From the NCBI GenBank assembly GCA_965223305.1, contig CBDCWT010000079.1, positions 186,001 to 250,000 of the forward strand: a stretch of DNA of 64,000 nt, written 5' to 3'. The notes beneath the pieces were generated by a model. It had not been told where the DNA came from. It searched no databases and was given only the letters and a program-made list of their open reading frames with translations. Source of the stretch: CBDCWT01 sp965223305. GTDB lineage: Bacteria > Planctomycetota > Planctomycetia > Pirellulales > Pirellulaceae. The translations under genes were made by a program, and so were the position numbers. Positions 43,379 to 51,860 of the stretch are shown here, one piece after another (the first letter of the stretch is position 1; each line of letters begins with the position of its first letter).

Positions 43379-46000
43379 ATGTCCGCTCGTCTTGGTGCAT
43401 TTGTTTCCCGCCATTGGCTGTTGGTGATTTCCGCCTGGATTGTCCTGCTACTGGCCGTCCAGCATTACGCACCACGCTGGGATGACGTCACCAATGATGG
43501 TGACTTTGCTTACTTGCCGGCCGAGATGCCCAGCGTCGTCGGACAGCGTCTGACTGAGGACGCTTTCCCGGATTTCGAGGCCAAGAGCCAAATCGTGCTG
43601 ATCGTCGCCAGGGATGGCGAACCCCTCGGCGACACCGACTTGCGCGTCGCCGATGACCTCTCTCGGCGATTTCACAATCTGCTCGGAATTGCCCGCTACG
43701 ACGCGGCGTCGCGCACTCAGCGGGATGCCATCGAGGCAAGTGACCAGCCGACGCGACGAGTTCTCGAGGCAGCAGGCGCGGCATTCGACGAGGTGCTGAG
43801 GATCGCTCCGCAAGACGCGTTGGCCTTGCACAATCGCGCCATCTTGAACCAGCACCGTGGCCTGATTGCCGATCGCGATCGCGACCGCGACACCGCCTGG
43901 CAACTGCTGCCCGAACTGGAAGAGTCACCGGAACAGATGTTGCCTTCGTTTGGCGCCGACTTGCCGATTGTCGACGTCTGGACGCGAGACAACGAAGTGT
44001 TCGGCACCAAGATGGTCAGTGCGGACCGTGAAGCGGTGCTAATCGTGTTGCACCTGAGCACTGAGTTCATGGCGGCCGAGAACATCCACGTGCTGGACGT
44101 TGTCCGGCAGGAACTGCAAGGTGCGCGGACGTACGCTCATCAACTGGGAGTCGGGGACCTGGTTCTCGGCATTTCCGGCTCCGCCGCTGTGGGCGGTGAC
44201 ATGCTGCATTCCGCCGCCGAGAGCATCAAGAACACCGAGCTCTACTCGGTGTCGCTGGTGATCATCATCTTGCTGTTCGTCTACCGATCGCCTCTGCTGG
44301 TGCTGGTCCCGTTGACGACGATCGCCATTTCTCTGTCTGTCTCTACCGGCTTGCTGGCGATGTTGACTCAGCTGGACGTGATCCCCGGATTCGAATGGTG
44401 GGGATTCAAGATCTTCAAGACAACGAAGATCTTTGTGGTGGTGATCCTGTTTGGCACTGGTACCGACTTTTGCCTGTTTCTCATTTCCCGTTTTCGCGAG
44501 GGAATGCGCGAGCATCCCGACCGGGCCATCGCCGTACAAAATGCCTTGGTTGCGGTCAGCGACGCGCTGGCTGCCAGCGCTCTGACGACGATCTTCGGCC
44601 TGGCCATGATGTTCTTCGCCGATTTTGGCAAGTTTCGCAACAGCGGCCCGGCGATCGGCATCTGCCTGGCGGTCACGTTGGTGGCCTGCCTGACTTTCGC
44701 TCCGGCAATGCTCCGCGCGCTCGGGCCAACCGTCTTTTGGCCTGGGGGAAATCGGGCGAGGGGGGCCGGCCAGCCCGGCCGCGGTTCATTTGCCGCGCGG
44801 GCCTGGGACTCGCTCGCGAGGATGATCGTATCGCGCCCAGCGCCGATTTTGCTGATCAGTCTGCTGTGCCTCACCCCCCTCGCGGTGACCGGGTTGTTCA
44901 CGGCCGATCATGTCACGTTCGACTTTCTCAGCGAACTGGAGGCGAGCCGGCCCAGCATCCGCGGAAACCGTCTTCTCGAGAAGCACTTTCCGATCGGAGA
45001 GAGCGGCCCGCTGATCGTCTTGGCGCGCCGCGAAGGAGCTGGTTTTGGTGGCGAGGAGACCGGCCCGCAGGCACTGGCTGCCATCCAGCAGTTGACCCAA
45101 ACCTTGCTAGAAGTCGATGGCGTGGAGGCCGTGAGGAGTCTGGCGGAACCGCTTGGCGAACCGCCCCAACGGATTTCGATCCTTAGCACCGCCGGGCGGC
45201 GAAAGTTGTTCTTGCGGGAGCACCGCTTGACCAAATCGATCTTCCTCGCCGGCAGCCCACCGTTTCTGGGTGACGTGACGCGGTTTGAGGTTGTCTTGGG
45301 TGCCAGCCCATTCTCAAGGGAGGCGCTCGAGTTGCTCGATCGCGTCGATCGACGGTTGGTCGCCGAGACGCAAGACGCGGACTCCTTTTGGTCTTCCGCC
45401 CAATTTGCCTTTACAGGTACGACGGCTGGCATCCGCGACCTCAAGGCGGTCACCCGCTCTGACCAGAGCCGGATCCAAATGCTGGTTGTGGCGGCCGTGT
45501 TGGTCGTCTTGTTGGTCATCCTTCGCGACCTGCCCATCTGTCTCTATTTGATTGTGTCGGTGGTCTTCAGCTACCTGGTGACGATCGGCATCACGGAGTT
45601 GTTTTTCGCGAGGTTATATGGCGAGTCCTTTCACGGTCTGGACTGGAAAGTCCCGGTCTTCTTGTTTGTGATCCTGGTCGCCGTGGGCGAAGACTACAAT
45701 ATCTATCTTGTTACCCGAGTTTTCGAGGAACAGCGACGCCGCGGCCCGTTGGAGGGTTTGCACGCAGCCTTGGTGCGGACGGGCGGGATCATTACCAGCT
45801 GTGGCGTGATCATGGCGGGCACTTTCATTTCGATGACCGCCGGTTCACTACGCGGGATTGTCGAATTGGGATTCGCACTCTCGTTGGGAGTGCTGTTGGA
45901 CACCTTCGTGGTGCGTACCGTTCTGGTACCGGCATTCTTGGCCCTGCTATGCCAGTGGCGGGAGCGGCGGCAGCGGCGAAAAATGCCCTTGGCCAATTGA
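43379..46000 (+). CDS. MMPL/RND-superfamily exporter
   Basis: The 873-residue membrane protein has the two-half RND layout: one N-terminal helix (LLVISAWIVLLLAVQ), a large extracytoplasmic domain (about 35-290), five helices with a GTGTDFCLFLISRFREG motif near 363, then another helix-loop-five-helix unit ending near 855 (VAVGEDYNIYLVTRVFEEQRR motif near 763). MMPL proteins move lipids or hydrophobic molecules with the proton gradient; the acidic residues in GTGTD and GEDYN are the likely proton relay. The first loop is longer than usual and holds a hydrophilic helix segment (ALALHNRAIL, RDRDRDTAWQLLPELEE). Substrate unknown. Confidence 0.85.
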   Translation: MSARLGAFVSRHWLLVISAWIVLLLAVQHYAPRWDDVTNDGDFAYLPAEMPSVVGQRLTEDAFPDFEAKSQIVLIVARDGEPLGDTDLRVADDLSRRFHNLLGIARYDAASRTQRDAIEASDQPTRRVLEAAGAAFDEVLRIAPQDALALHNRAILNQHRGLIADRDRDRDTAWQLLPELEESPEQMLPSFGADLPIVDVWTRDNEVFGTKMVSADREAVLIVLHLSTEFMAAENIHVLDVVRQELQGARTYAHQLGVGDLVLGISGSAAVGGDMLHSAAESIKNTELYSVSLVIIILLFVYRSPLLVLVPLTTIAISLSVSTGLLAMLTQLDVIPGFEWWGFKIFKTTKIFVVVILFGTGTDFCLFLISRFREGMREHPDRAIAVQNALVAVSDALAASALTTIFGLAMMFFADFGKFRNSGPAIGICLAVTLVACLTFAPAMLRALGPTVFWPGGNRARGAGQPGRGSFAARAWDSLARMIVSRPAPILLISLLCLTPLAVTGLFTADHVTFDFLSELEASRPSIRGNRLLEKHFPIGESGPLIVLARREGAGFGGEETGPQALAAIQQLTQTLLEVDGVEAVRSLAEPLGEPPQRISILSTAGRRKLFLREHRLTKSIFLAGSPPFLGDVTRFEVVLGASPFSREALELLDRVDRRLVAETQDADSFWSSAQFAFTGTTAGIRDLKAVTRSDQSRIQMLVVAAVLVVLLVILRDLPICLYLIVSVVFSYLVTIGITELFFARLYGESFHGLDWKVPVFLFVILVAVGEDYNIYLVTRVFEEQRRRGPLEGLHAALVRTGGIITSCGVIMAGTFISMTAGSLRGIVELGFALSLGVLLDTFVVRTVLVPAFLALLCQWRERRQRRKMPLAN

Positions 46001-46182
46001 TTTTGGCGCATCAGGCGCTATAACAACAGGTTCGCCAAGAACCGTTGGTGCGTCGCTTTCGAAGGCGGATGTTTTCAATTCGGTTGAAAGCAGGCTAGCT
46101 TCGTGCTGTTGGTACGATTTTCGGGGCGCCGGGCTTGGCGCGGCGTGCTCCGTGTTACGTGATATGACGAAAGGGAGAGATA

Positions 46183-47610
46183 GTGACTCCGAACGAAGTA
46201 CTGGCGCTCTGCCGCGAAAAAGACGTGAAGGCTGTGGATCTGCGGTTTATGGATTTTCCTGGTTTATGGCAGCATTTTACGATTCCGGTCGGCGGCCTGT
46301 CGGAAGACGTATTCGAGGATGGGTTGGGATTTGACGGGTCGAGTATCCGCGGGTGGCAGGCGATCAACGAAAGCGACATGCTCGTCGTCCCCCAGGCGGA
46401 CACAGCTTTTCTGGATCCTTTTACCAGCTTGCCAACGCTGGCAATGATCTGCAACATTCAGGACCCGATTACCCGCGAGGACTACACTCGCGACCCGCGC
46501 AACGTCGCTCGCAAGTCGGTGAACTATCTCAAGAGTACGGGCATCGCCGACACCGCCTATTTCGGCCCGGAAGCCGAGTTCTTCATTTTTGATGATGTCC
46601 GGTTCGAGCAAAACGCGCACCAAGGTTTCTACTACATCGACAGCATCGAGGGCGAGTGGAATCGGGGCCGGGATACCCGCGCTGCCGGTGAAGGTCCCAA
46701 CCTTGGCTACAAGTTGCGGCACAAGGAAGGGTATTTTCCAGTTCCACCTGCGGACCACATGATGGACATCCGCAACGAGATGATGCAAGTCATGATCGAG
46801 AGTGGTCTGGATGTGGAGTGCCAGCACCATGAAGTGGGTACTGCCGGCCAGTCGGAAATCGACCTGCGCTTCAACGAGCTGGTCAAGATGGCTGACCACA
46901 TGCTGCTATATAAGTACATCATCAAGAACGTTGCCAAACGGCACGGGAAGACGGTGACCTTCATGCCGAAGCCTGTCTTCACCGACAACGGTAGTGGCAT
47001 GCATACCCATCTTTCGCTGTGGAAAGATGATCAACCTCTGTTTGCCGGCGGCGGGTACGCAGGGCTAAGCGACCTGGGTCTCTATGCGATCGGCGGTATT
47101 TTGAAGCACGCTCGCGCCGTCTTGGCCTTCACCAACCCGACCACCAACAGCTACAAGCGACTGGTGCCGGGTTACGAGGCACCGGTGAATTTGGCCTACT
47201 CGCAGCGCAACCGGTCCGCGGCTTGTCGAATCCCGATGTACAGCCCCAGCCCGAAGGCGAAGCGGGTCGAGTTCCGTTGTCCGGATCCGAGTTGCAATCC
47301 GTATCTGGCGTTTTCTGCTTTGCTCATGGCGGCCATTGATGGCATCCAGAACAAAATCAACCCCGGAGATCCCTTGGACAAGGATATCTACGACCTGCCT
47401 CCGGAAGAGCTGGCCGAGATCCCGACCACTCCGGGCTCGCTCGACGAAGCGCTCGACGCCCTGGAACGCGACCACGAGTTCCTGTTGCGGGGTGAGGTCT
47501 TCACAGAAGACGTTGTCAGCACCTGGATCGCATACAAACGAGAAAACGAGGCGGATGCGATTCGGCTTCGCCCGCATCCCTACGAGTTTTGCTTGTATTT
47601 TGACATCTGA
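46183..47610 (+). CDS. glnA: Glutamine synthetase type I
   Basis: The GTG start at 46183 is preceded by AAGGGAGAG. The 475-residue product is the standard length for GSI-beta. It catalyses ATP-dependent amidation of glutamate. Visible motifs: DGSSIRGW near 48, EAEFFIFDDV, the catalytic-loop EVGTAGQSEIDLRF near 220, MPKPVFTDNGSGMHTHLSLW, NPTTNSYKRLVPGYEAPVN, RNRSAACRIP, and KDIYDLPPEE near 400, whose Tyr matches the adenylylation site of enterobacterial enzymes. Control by GlnE-type adenylylation is therefore possible. It is monocistronic, with a strong terminator 37 bases after the stop codon. No nitrogen-regulatory gene is adjacent. Confidence 0.97.
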   Translation: MTPNEVLALCREKDVKAVDLRFMDFPGLWQHFTIPVGGLSEDVFEDGLGFDGSSIRGWQAINESDMLVVPQADTAFLDPFTSLPTLAMICNIQDPITREDYTRDPRNVARKSVNYLKSTGIADTAYFGPEAEFFIFDDVRFEQNAHQGFYYIDSIEGEWNRGRDTRAAGEGPNLGYKLRHKEGYFPVPPADHMMDIRNEMMQVMIESGLDVECQHHEVGTAGQSEIDLRFNELVKMADHMLLYKYIIKNVAKRHGKTVTFMPKPVFTDNGSGMHTHLSLWKDDQPLFAGGGYAGLSDLGLYAIGGILKHARAVLAFTNPTTNSYKRLVPGYEAPVNLAYSQRNRSAACRIPMYSPSPKAKRVEFRCPDPSCNPYLAFSALLMAAIDGIQNKINPGDPLDKDIYDLPPEELAEIPTTPGSLDEALDALERDHEFLLRGEVFTEDVVSTWIAYKRENEADAIRLRPHPYEFCLYFDI

Positions 47611-47646
47611 TCCCGTAGGTGGGAGCCAGCCGTTCGAGATTCAACT

Positions 47647-47684
47647 ACCGGATTGGTAGGTTGACTGCCAATCCGGTTTTTTTT
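47647..47684 (+). terminator. Rho-independent terminator of glnA
   Basis: A perfect 10-bp stem, ACCGGATTGG (47647-47656) pairing with CCAATCCGGT (47668-47677), has an 11-base loop and is followed by eight T residues. This is the clearest terminator in the window. Confidence 0.93.
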
Positions 47685-47720
47685 ACATCAAACCCGCGTC
47701 TCCCGGCGCTCTCGTAAGTC

Positions 47721-48443
47721 ATGACAATCTCGCCTACAACACTGAAGAAACTAGCCGAGTACGACACTCCGACGATTTGCAACGTCATTGAGTTGTTTGA
47801 CAACAGGCCTCGGAATCAGGGCTACATGGACGACCGCGTCCGCTGCGACTTTCCTGAGTTGCCACCCATGGTTGGCTTCGCGGCGACCGCCCAGTTCCGC
47901 TCGGACGCCCCGCCGCTGGGTGGGGATGCCTATGGTTCGCTACAACAACAGCTGGATGATTTCGAGCAATTGCCAGGTCCGGCGGTGGTTGTGTTTCAAG
48001 ACGTTGACGATCCACCGGTGGCGGCTGTCTTCGGCGAGGTGATGTGCTCGACCTACCGTGCCTTTGGTTCAGTCGGGCTGGTCACCAATGGAGCTGGCCG
48101 GGACCTGGAGCAGGTAAGGGCCTTGGCCTATCCTGTTTTCACCGGTTCCACAATCTGCTCTCACAGCTACTGCCACATGTTGCACCTGGGATTGCCGGTG
48201 CGCGTGGGTGGATTGATGGTGAACCAGGGCGATTTGTTGCACGGTGACGCGAACGGTGTCACCAACATCCCCATCTCCCTGGCCTCTGCCGTGGCCGACG
48301 TCGCTGGCGAATTCGTGGCGGCCGAGGAGATCATGCTTGGCTACGTGAAGCAGCCGGGCACAAAGTCGAAACAGCAGTTTAACGAGCTTCGGGAAGAGTT
48401 TTCCTCGGTCGTCGCCAAGCTCAAGGAGCGGGTGGCTCGATAG
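47721..48443 (+). CDS. RraA-like family protein (possible 4-hydroxy-4-methyl-2-oxoglutarate aldolase)
   Basis: The 240-residue product has the RraA/HMG-aldolase fold pattern: YDTPTICNVIELF near the N-terminus, VVFQDVDDPPVAAVFGEVM, GLVTNGAGRDLEQVRALAYPVF (the GxxRD active-site segment near 120) and GDLLHGDANGVTNIP near 175. Members are divalent-metal aldolases that cleave 4-carboxy-4-hydroxy-2-oxo acids, or inhibitors of RNase E. The Arg-Asp pair needed for aldolase action is present, so a lyase role is favoured, but the substrate is unknown. It sits between glnA and purE, and purE follows 27 bases later. Confidence 0.85.
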   Translation: MTISPTTLKKLAEYDTPTICNVIELFDNRPRNQGYMDDRVRCDFPELPPMVGFAATAQFRSDAPPLGGDAYGSLQQQLDDFEQLPGPAVVVFQDVDDPPVAAVFGEVMCSTYRAFGSVGLVTNGAGRDLEQVRALAYPVFTGSTICSHSYCHMLHLGLPVRVGGLMVNQGDLLHGDANGVTNIPISLASAVADVAGEFVAAEEIMLGYVKQPGTKSKQQFNELREEFSSVVAKLKERVAR

Positions 48444-48470
48444 TGGCAACTTTTTGCAGCGGGTGATGAT

Positions 48471-48989
48471 GTGAATGTGACGGCAACCCCACTGGTTGGC
48501 ATTGTGATGGGGAGCGATAGCGATTGGCCCAAGATCAAAAAAGTGGCTGATGCGCTGCGCGAGTTTGACGTACCTTTTGAAGTGCGGGTGATGAGCGCCC
48601 ATCGCACTCCGGGTGTTGTCACTGAGTACGCAACGAGCGCTGCTGACCGCGGTTTGAAGGTAGTGATCGCTGCAGCGGGTGGAGCGGCTCATCTAGCTGG
48701 TGTGATTGCCGCCCATACATCGCTGCCCGTGGTAGGTTTGCCCGTCCCGACGCCCGACTTAGGGGGGCTCGATTCACTCCTCTCGACAGTCCAAATGCCT
48801 GGCGATGTACCGGTCGTGAGTGTCGCCGTGGGAATGGGTGGGCCACGCAACGCGGGTCTGTTTGCCGTCCAAATTCTCGCCACTGGAGATCGCCAGCTGC
48901 AGGAGAGATTTGCTGCTTTCAAGGCTGGGTTGGTCGAGAAAATCGCCGAGAAGAACGCGTCGCTGCAGCAGTCTCTCGAAAGTTCTTAA
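48471..48989 (+). CDS. purE: N5-carboxyaminoimidazole ribonucleotide mutase
   Basis: A GTG start at 48471 with GGGTGA upstream (a second in-frame GTG at 48477 is possible). The 172-residue product is a typical class I PurE: VGIVMGSDSDWPKIKKVADAL near the N-terminus, the SAHRTP active-site motif near 43, IAAAGGAAHLAGVIAAHT near 66-83, PVVGLPVPTP and SLLSTVQMPGDVPVVSVAVG. It converts N5-CAIR to CAIR in purine synthesis. No purK follows here. Confidence 0.96.
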   Translation: MNVTATPLVGIVMGSDSDWPKIKKVADALREFDVPFEVRVMSAHRTPGVVTEYATSAADRGLKVVIAAAGGAAHLAGVIAAHTSLPVVGLPVPTPDLGGLDSLLSTVQMPGDVPVVSVAVGMGGPRNAGLFAVQILATGDRQLQERFAAFKAGLVEKIAEKNASLQQSLESS

Positions 48990-49020
48990 CTTGGCGCGAG
49001 ACCGGCCACCGCTGCGTTAG

Positions 49021-49194
49021 CCCGGATTATTCATGAAGATCGTGGCGAGAGGTTGTAAGTACGTTCGTGGCAAGGAAGGCGAGCAGTTCTTCCGCAGGCG
49101 TATTGAAGCAATACGTCGAGGGAGAATTGTGAAGCATGACGAAGCCACGGATGGACTTACGACCTCGCAGCAGATCGCTCATGAATAATTCGGG
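49021..49194 (+). mobile_element. 174-bp MITE-like element, copy 1
   Basis: Ends CCCGGATTATTCATGA and TCATGAATAATTCGGG form terminal inverted repeats (one mismatch). TTAG precedes (49017-49020) and follows (49195-49198) the element, a likely 4-bp target duplication of the YTAR type typical of IS5-group insertions. An ATG in the left repeat opens a 51-codon frame (49033-49188) ending at the TAA in the right repeat, and the opposite strand carries an equally long open frame. No transposase is encoded. It lies between purE and mtnA. Confidence 0.85.
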
Positions 49195-49271
49195 TTAGTG
49201 TCGTATTGTGTGGTGGGGTCATTGGCTGGTTGAGGCCAGGCCGGCTTCTCGAACTACTCTACGGACCTGCC

Positions 49272-50387
49272 ATGTCGAATCGTGACGAACCCGGAGCAGC
49301 GCGTGCGGTCAAAACAGAGACGCTGCGCTGGGTTGGCGGCATTGACGGCCATCTGGTCCTCATCGACCAGACTCAACTCCCGCTGCAGCTGGAGCAGATC
49401 GAATGCCGCACTGTCGAGGCGGTTTGGCAGGCGATCAAGCAGTTGAGTGTTCGTGGTGCGCCGGCTATCGGTATTGCGGCTGCCTACGGCGTAACCGTAG
49501 GGTTGCAGACTCCGGCGTTTTCTTCTCTGGCCGAGCTGCACGACCGACTGGACGAAGTTAGCTCCTACTTGGCCAGCAGTCGACCGACGGCCGTTAACCT
49601 GTTCTGGGCGCTCGATCGCGTCAAGAGTCGGGCTTTCCAGTTGCCGGATTCGCCGCCACACGACGTGCGCGAAGCGCTGCTGGATGAGGCCTGTTCGATC
49701 CATGACGAAGATCGAAAAATGTGCCATCAGATCGGTCGGCACGGATCCAGCCTGTTGGCTGACGGGCAGGGAGTGTTGACGCACTGTAATGCGGGAGGTT
49801 TAGCCACTGCTGAGTACGGCACCGCGCTGTCAGTGTTCTTCACGGCCCAGGATGCCGGTAAGCAGCTCCACGTCTACGTCGATGAAACGAGGCCGCTATT
49901 ACAAGGTGCTCGGCTGACGACTTGGGAGCTGGTTCAGCGCGGCATTCGCGCGACGTTGATTTGCGACTCGATGGCTGCTCAGGTGATGCGTGAAGGGCGC
50001 GTACAAACCGTGATTACCGGCGCGGATCGGATTGCAGCCAACGGGGATTCTGCGAACAAGATCGGCACCTATTCACTGGCCGTCCTGGCACGTGCCCATC
50101 AGATTCCTTTCTTCATTGCGGCGCCGTCGTCCACATTTGATCTTGCGATCGCGTGCGGGGAAGAGATCCCGATCGAGGAGCGGAGCGCAGCGGAGATCAC
50201 TCACGGGTTCGGCTATCAGACTGCTCCCCCCGGCATCGATGTCTACAACCCCGCCTTCGACGTGACGCCGGCCGAGCTTATTCAGGGAATTATCACCGAG
50301 CGCGGCATCATCGAACCAGTGAACCGCGAGACGATCGCGAAAGGGCTGGATGGGACTCAAAGGACGAAAAGGGTCGAAGGGATCTAA
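49272..50387 (+). CDS. mtnA: S-methyl-5-thioribose-1-phosphate isomerase (eIF2B-alpha-like)
   Basis: I chose ATG 49272 over an upstream in-frame start. The 371-residue product matches MtnA: TLRWVGGIDGHLVLIDQTQLP near the N-terminus, SVRGAPAIGIAAAYGV, the catalytic Cys in THCNAGGLATAEYGTAL near 172, VDETRPLLQGARLTTWEL, ITGADRIAANGDSANKIGTY with the catalytic Asp near 252, PFFIAAPSSTFD, and NPAFDVTPAELIQGIITERG. It isomerises methylthioribose-1-phosphate in methionine salvage. The stop codon directly abuts the second copy of the 174-bp element, and the first copy ends 77 bases before the start. No other methionine-salvage gene is nearby. Confidence 0.93.
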   Translation: MSNRDEPGAARAVKTETLRWVGGIDGHLVLIDQTQLPLQLEQIECRTVEAVWQAIKQLSVRGAPAIGIAAAYGVTVGLQTPAFSSLAELHDRLDEVSSYLASSRPTAVNLFWALDRVKSRAFQLPDSPPHDVREALLDEACSIHDEDRKMCHQIGRHGSSLLADGQGVLTHCNAGGLATAEYGTALSVFFTAQDAGKQLHVYVDETRPLLQGARLTTWELVQRGIRATLICDSMAAQVMREGRVQTVITGADRIAANGDSANKIGTYSLAVLARAHQIPFFIAAPSSTFDLAIACGEEIPIEERSAAEITHGFGYQTAPPGIDVYNPAFDVTPAELIQGIITERGIIEPVNRETIAKGLDGTQRTKRVEGI

Positions 50388-50561
50388 CCCGAATTATTCA
50401 TGAGCGATCTGCTGCGAGGTCGTAAGTCCATCCGTGGCTTCGTCATGCTTCACAATTCTCCCTCGACGTATTGCTTCAATACGCCTGCGGAAGAATTGCT
50501 CGCCTTCCTTGCCACGAACGTACTCACAACCTCTCGCGACGATCTTCATGAATAATCCGGG
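50388..50561 (-). mobile_element. 174-bp MITE-like element, copy 2 (inverted)
   Basis: Reverse complement of copy 1 with a handful of substitutions. It begins at the base after the mtnA TAA. Read on the reverse strand it is flanked by TCAG and TTAG, an imperfect version of the duplication around copy 1. The 51-codon frame (50394-50549, reverse) stays open, differing by one amino acid change (Lys to Glu) and silent changes. Confidence 0.85.
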
Positions 50562-50592
50562 CTGAACGACGAAAGGGACGTACAGGTTCGGT

Positions 50593-51723
50593 TCAGCTGC
50601 CGTCGCTCTGTTCTGGGTCCCGCATAGGTTGCTCACACGGCAGATCAAACGTCGCAGCGACCGCTTCGTTAGTCACCTTGCCGTCCAAGACGTTGATGGC
50701 TGAGGCGACTTCAGGATACCGCCGCGCCGTGTCCACTAGGCCGAGCTCAGCAATTCGCAGTGCCCAGGGCAACGTGACGTTGCAGAGAGCAAAGGTACTC
50801 GTGCGACCGACGGCGCCGGGCATGTTCGTCACACAGTAGTGAACCACCTCCTCTTCAATGTAGGTAGGATCTCCGTGCGTGGTGGGCCGACTTGTTTCGA
50901 GGCACCCGCCTTGGTCAATGCAAACATCAATGATCACGCTGCCCGGTTTCATCAGCTTCAAGTCAGCTCGACTGACCAGCGTCGGCGCCTTGGCTCCCGG
51001 AATCAGCACTGCACCAACTACCAGGTCCGCGGCGGCCAGTTGTTCACGAATGACATGGCGATCGCTATAGAGGACGTTGACGTTGGCCGGCATGATGTCG
51101 TCGAGATACCGAAGCCGATCCACGTCGATATCGAGTATGGCCACATCGGCTTGGAATCCAGCGGCGATCTTGGCCGCGTTCGCACCGACGACACCTCCTC
51201 CCAAGATGGTAATGTGGGCGGGGGCCACGCCGGGAACTCCGCCCAGCAAGATGCCGCGCCCCATCTGAGGGCGCTCTAGGTACTTCGCACCTTCCTGGAT
51301 GCTCATCCGCCCCGCTACTTCGCTCATCGGTGTCAGCAGTGGGAGCCTCCCCCGGCCGTCGTTGAGTGTTTCGTAAGCCACACAGGCCGCCCCGCTGGCG
51401 AGCATGGCATCGGTCAGCTTTCGGTCTGCGGCGAAGTGAAAGTAGGTAAACAGGATTTGGCCGCTCCGGATCATCGGCCACTCGACGGGCTGCGGCTCCT
51501 TCACTTTTACGATTAGCTCGGCGCGCGAGAAGATCTCTGCTGCTGAACCCACCAGCTCCGCACCTTGCTCTAGATACTCGTGGTCGGGTAATCCCGAACC
51601 CAGACCGGCCCCCGCTTCGACTAGCACCGTATGTCCTGCGGCAACACACTCCTCGACACCAACCGGCAGCATCGCAACCCGATATTCATCGCCCTTGATT
51701 TCACGTGGTACGCCGACAATCAC
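50593..51723 (-). CDS. ald: Alanine dehydrogenase
   Basis: The 376-residue product is full length for Ald (NAD-dependent L-alanine to pyruvate and ammonia). Motifs: MIVGVPREIKGDEYRVAMLP with the substrate-binding Arg near 15, VKVKEPQ with the catalytic Lys near 74, LFTYFHFAAD with the active-site His near 95, the NAD-binding GGGVVGANAAKIAAGF near 173-188, VSRADLKLMKPGSVIIDVCIDQGGC near 250-275. The gene runs towards the mobile element. It is probably independent of mtnA. Confidence 0.95.
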   Translation of the reverse strand: MIVGVPREIKGDEYRVAMLPVGVEECVAAGHTVLVEAGAGLGSGLPDHEYLEQGAELVGSAAEIFSRAELIVKVKEPQPVEWPMIRSGQILFTYFHFAADRKLTDAMLASGAACVAYETLNDGRGRLPLLTPMSEVAGRMSIQEGAKYLERPQMGRGILLGGVPGVAPAHITILGGGVVGANAAKIAAGFQADVAILDIDVDRLRYLDDIMPANVNVLYSDRHVIREQLAAADLVVGAVLIPGAKAPTLVSRADLKLMKPGSVIIDVCIDQGGCLETSRPTTHGDPTYIEEEVVHYCVTNMPGAVGRTSTFALCNVTLPWALRIAELGLVDTARRYPEVASAINVLDGKVTNEAVAATFDLPCEQPMRDPEQSDGS

Positions 51724-51860
51724 TAGTGCATCCCTCCAGGCTTGAATTACAGCTGTATTGGCTGCAGTACCCCAACTTTCCTCGCTTCTCTTGCCTCTCT
51801 TGCCCGGCGTGGAGTATTCTTCCCAGAGGTGGAATAGTCTCCAATCCTCGAGGATCGGCT

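Noticed and set aside
46100..46182. Sigma-54 promoter before glnA
   Set aside because: TGGTACG near 46110 resembles the -24 box, but no GC at the -12 spacing follows.
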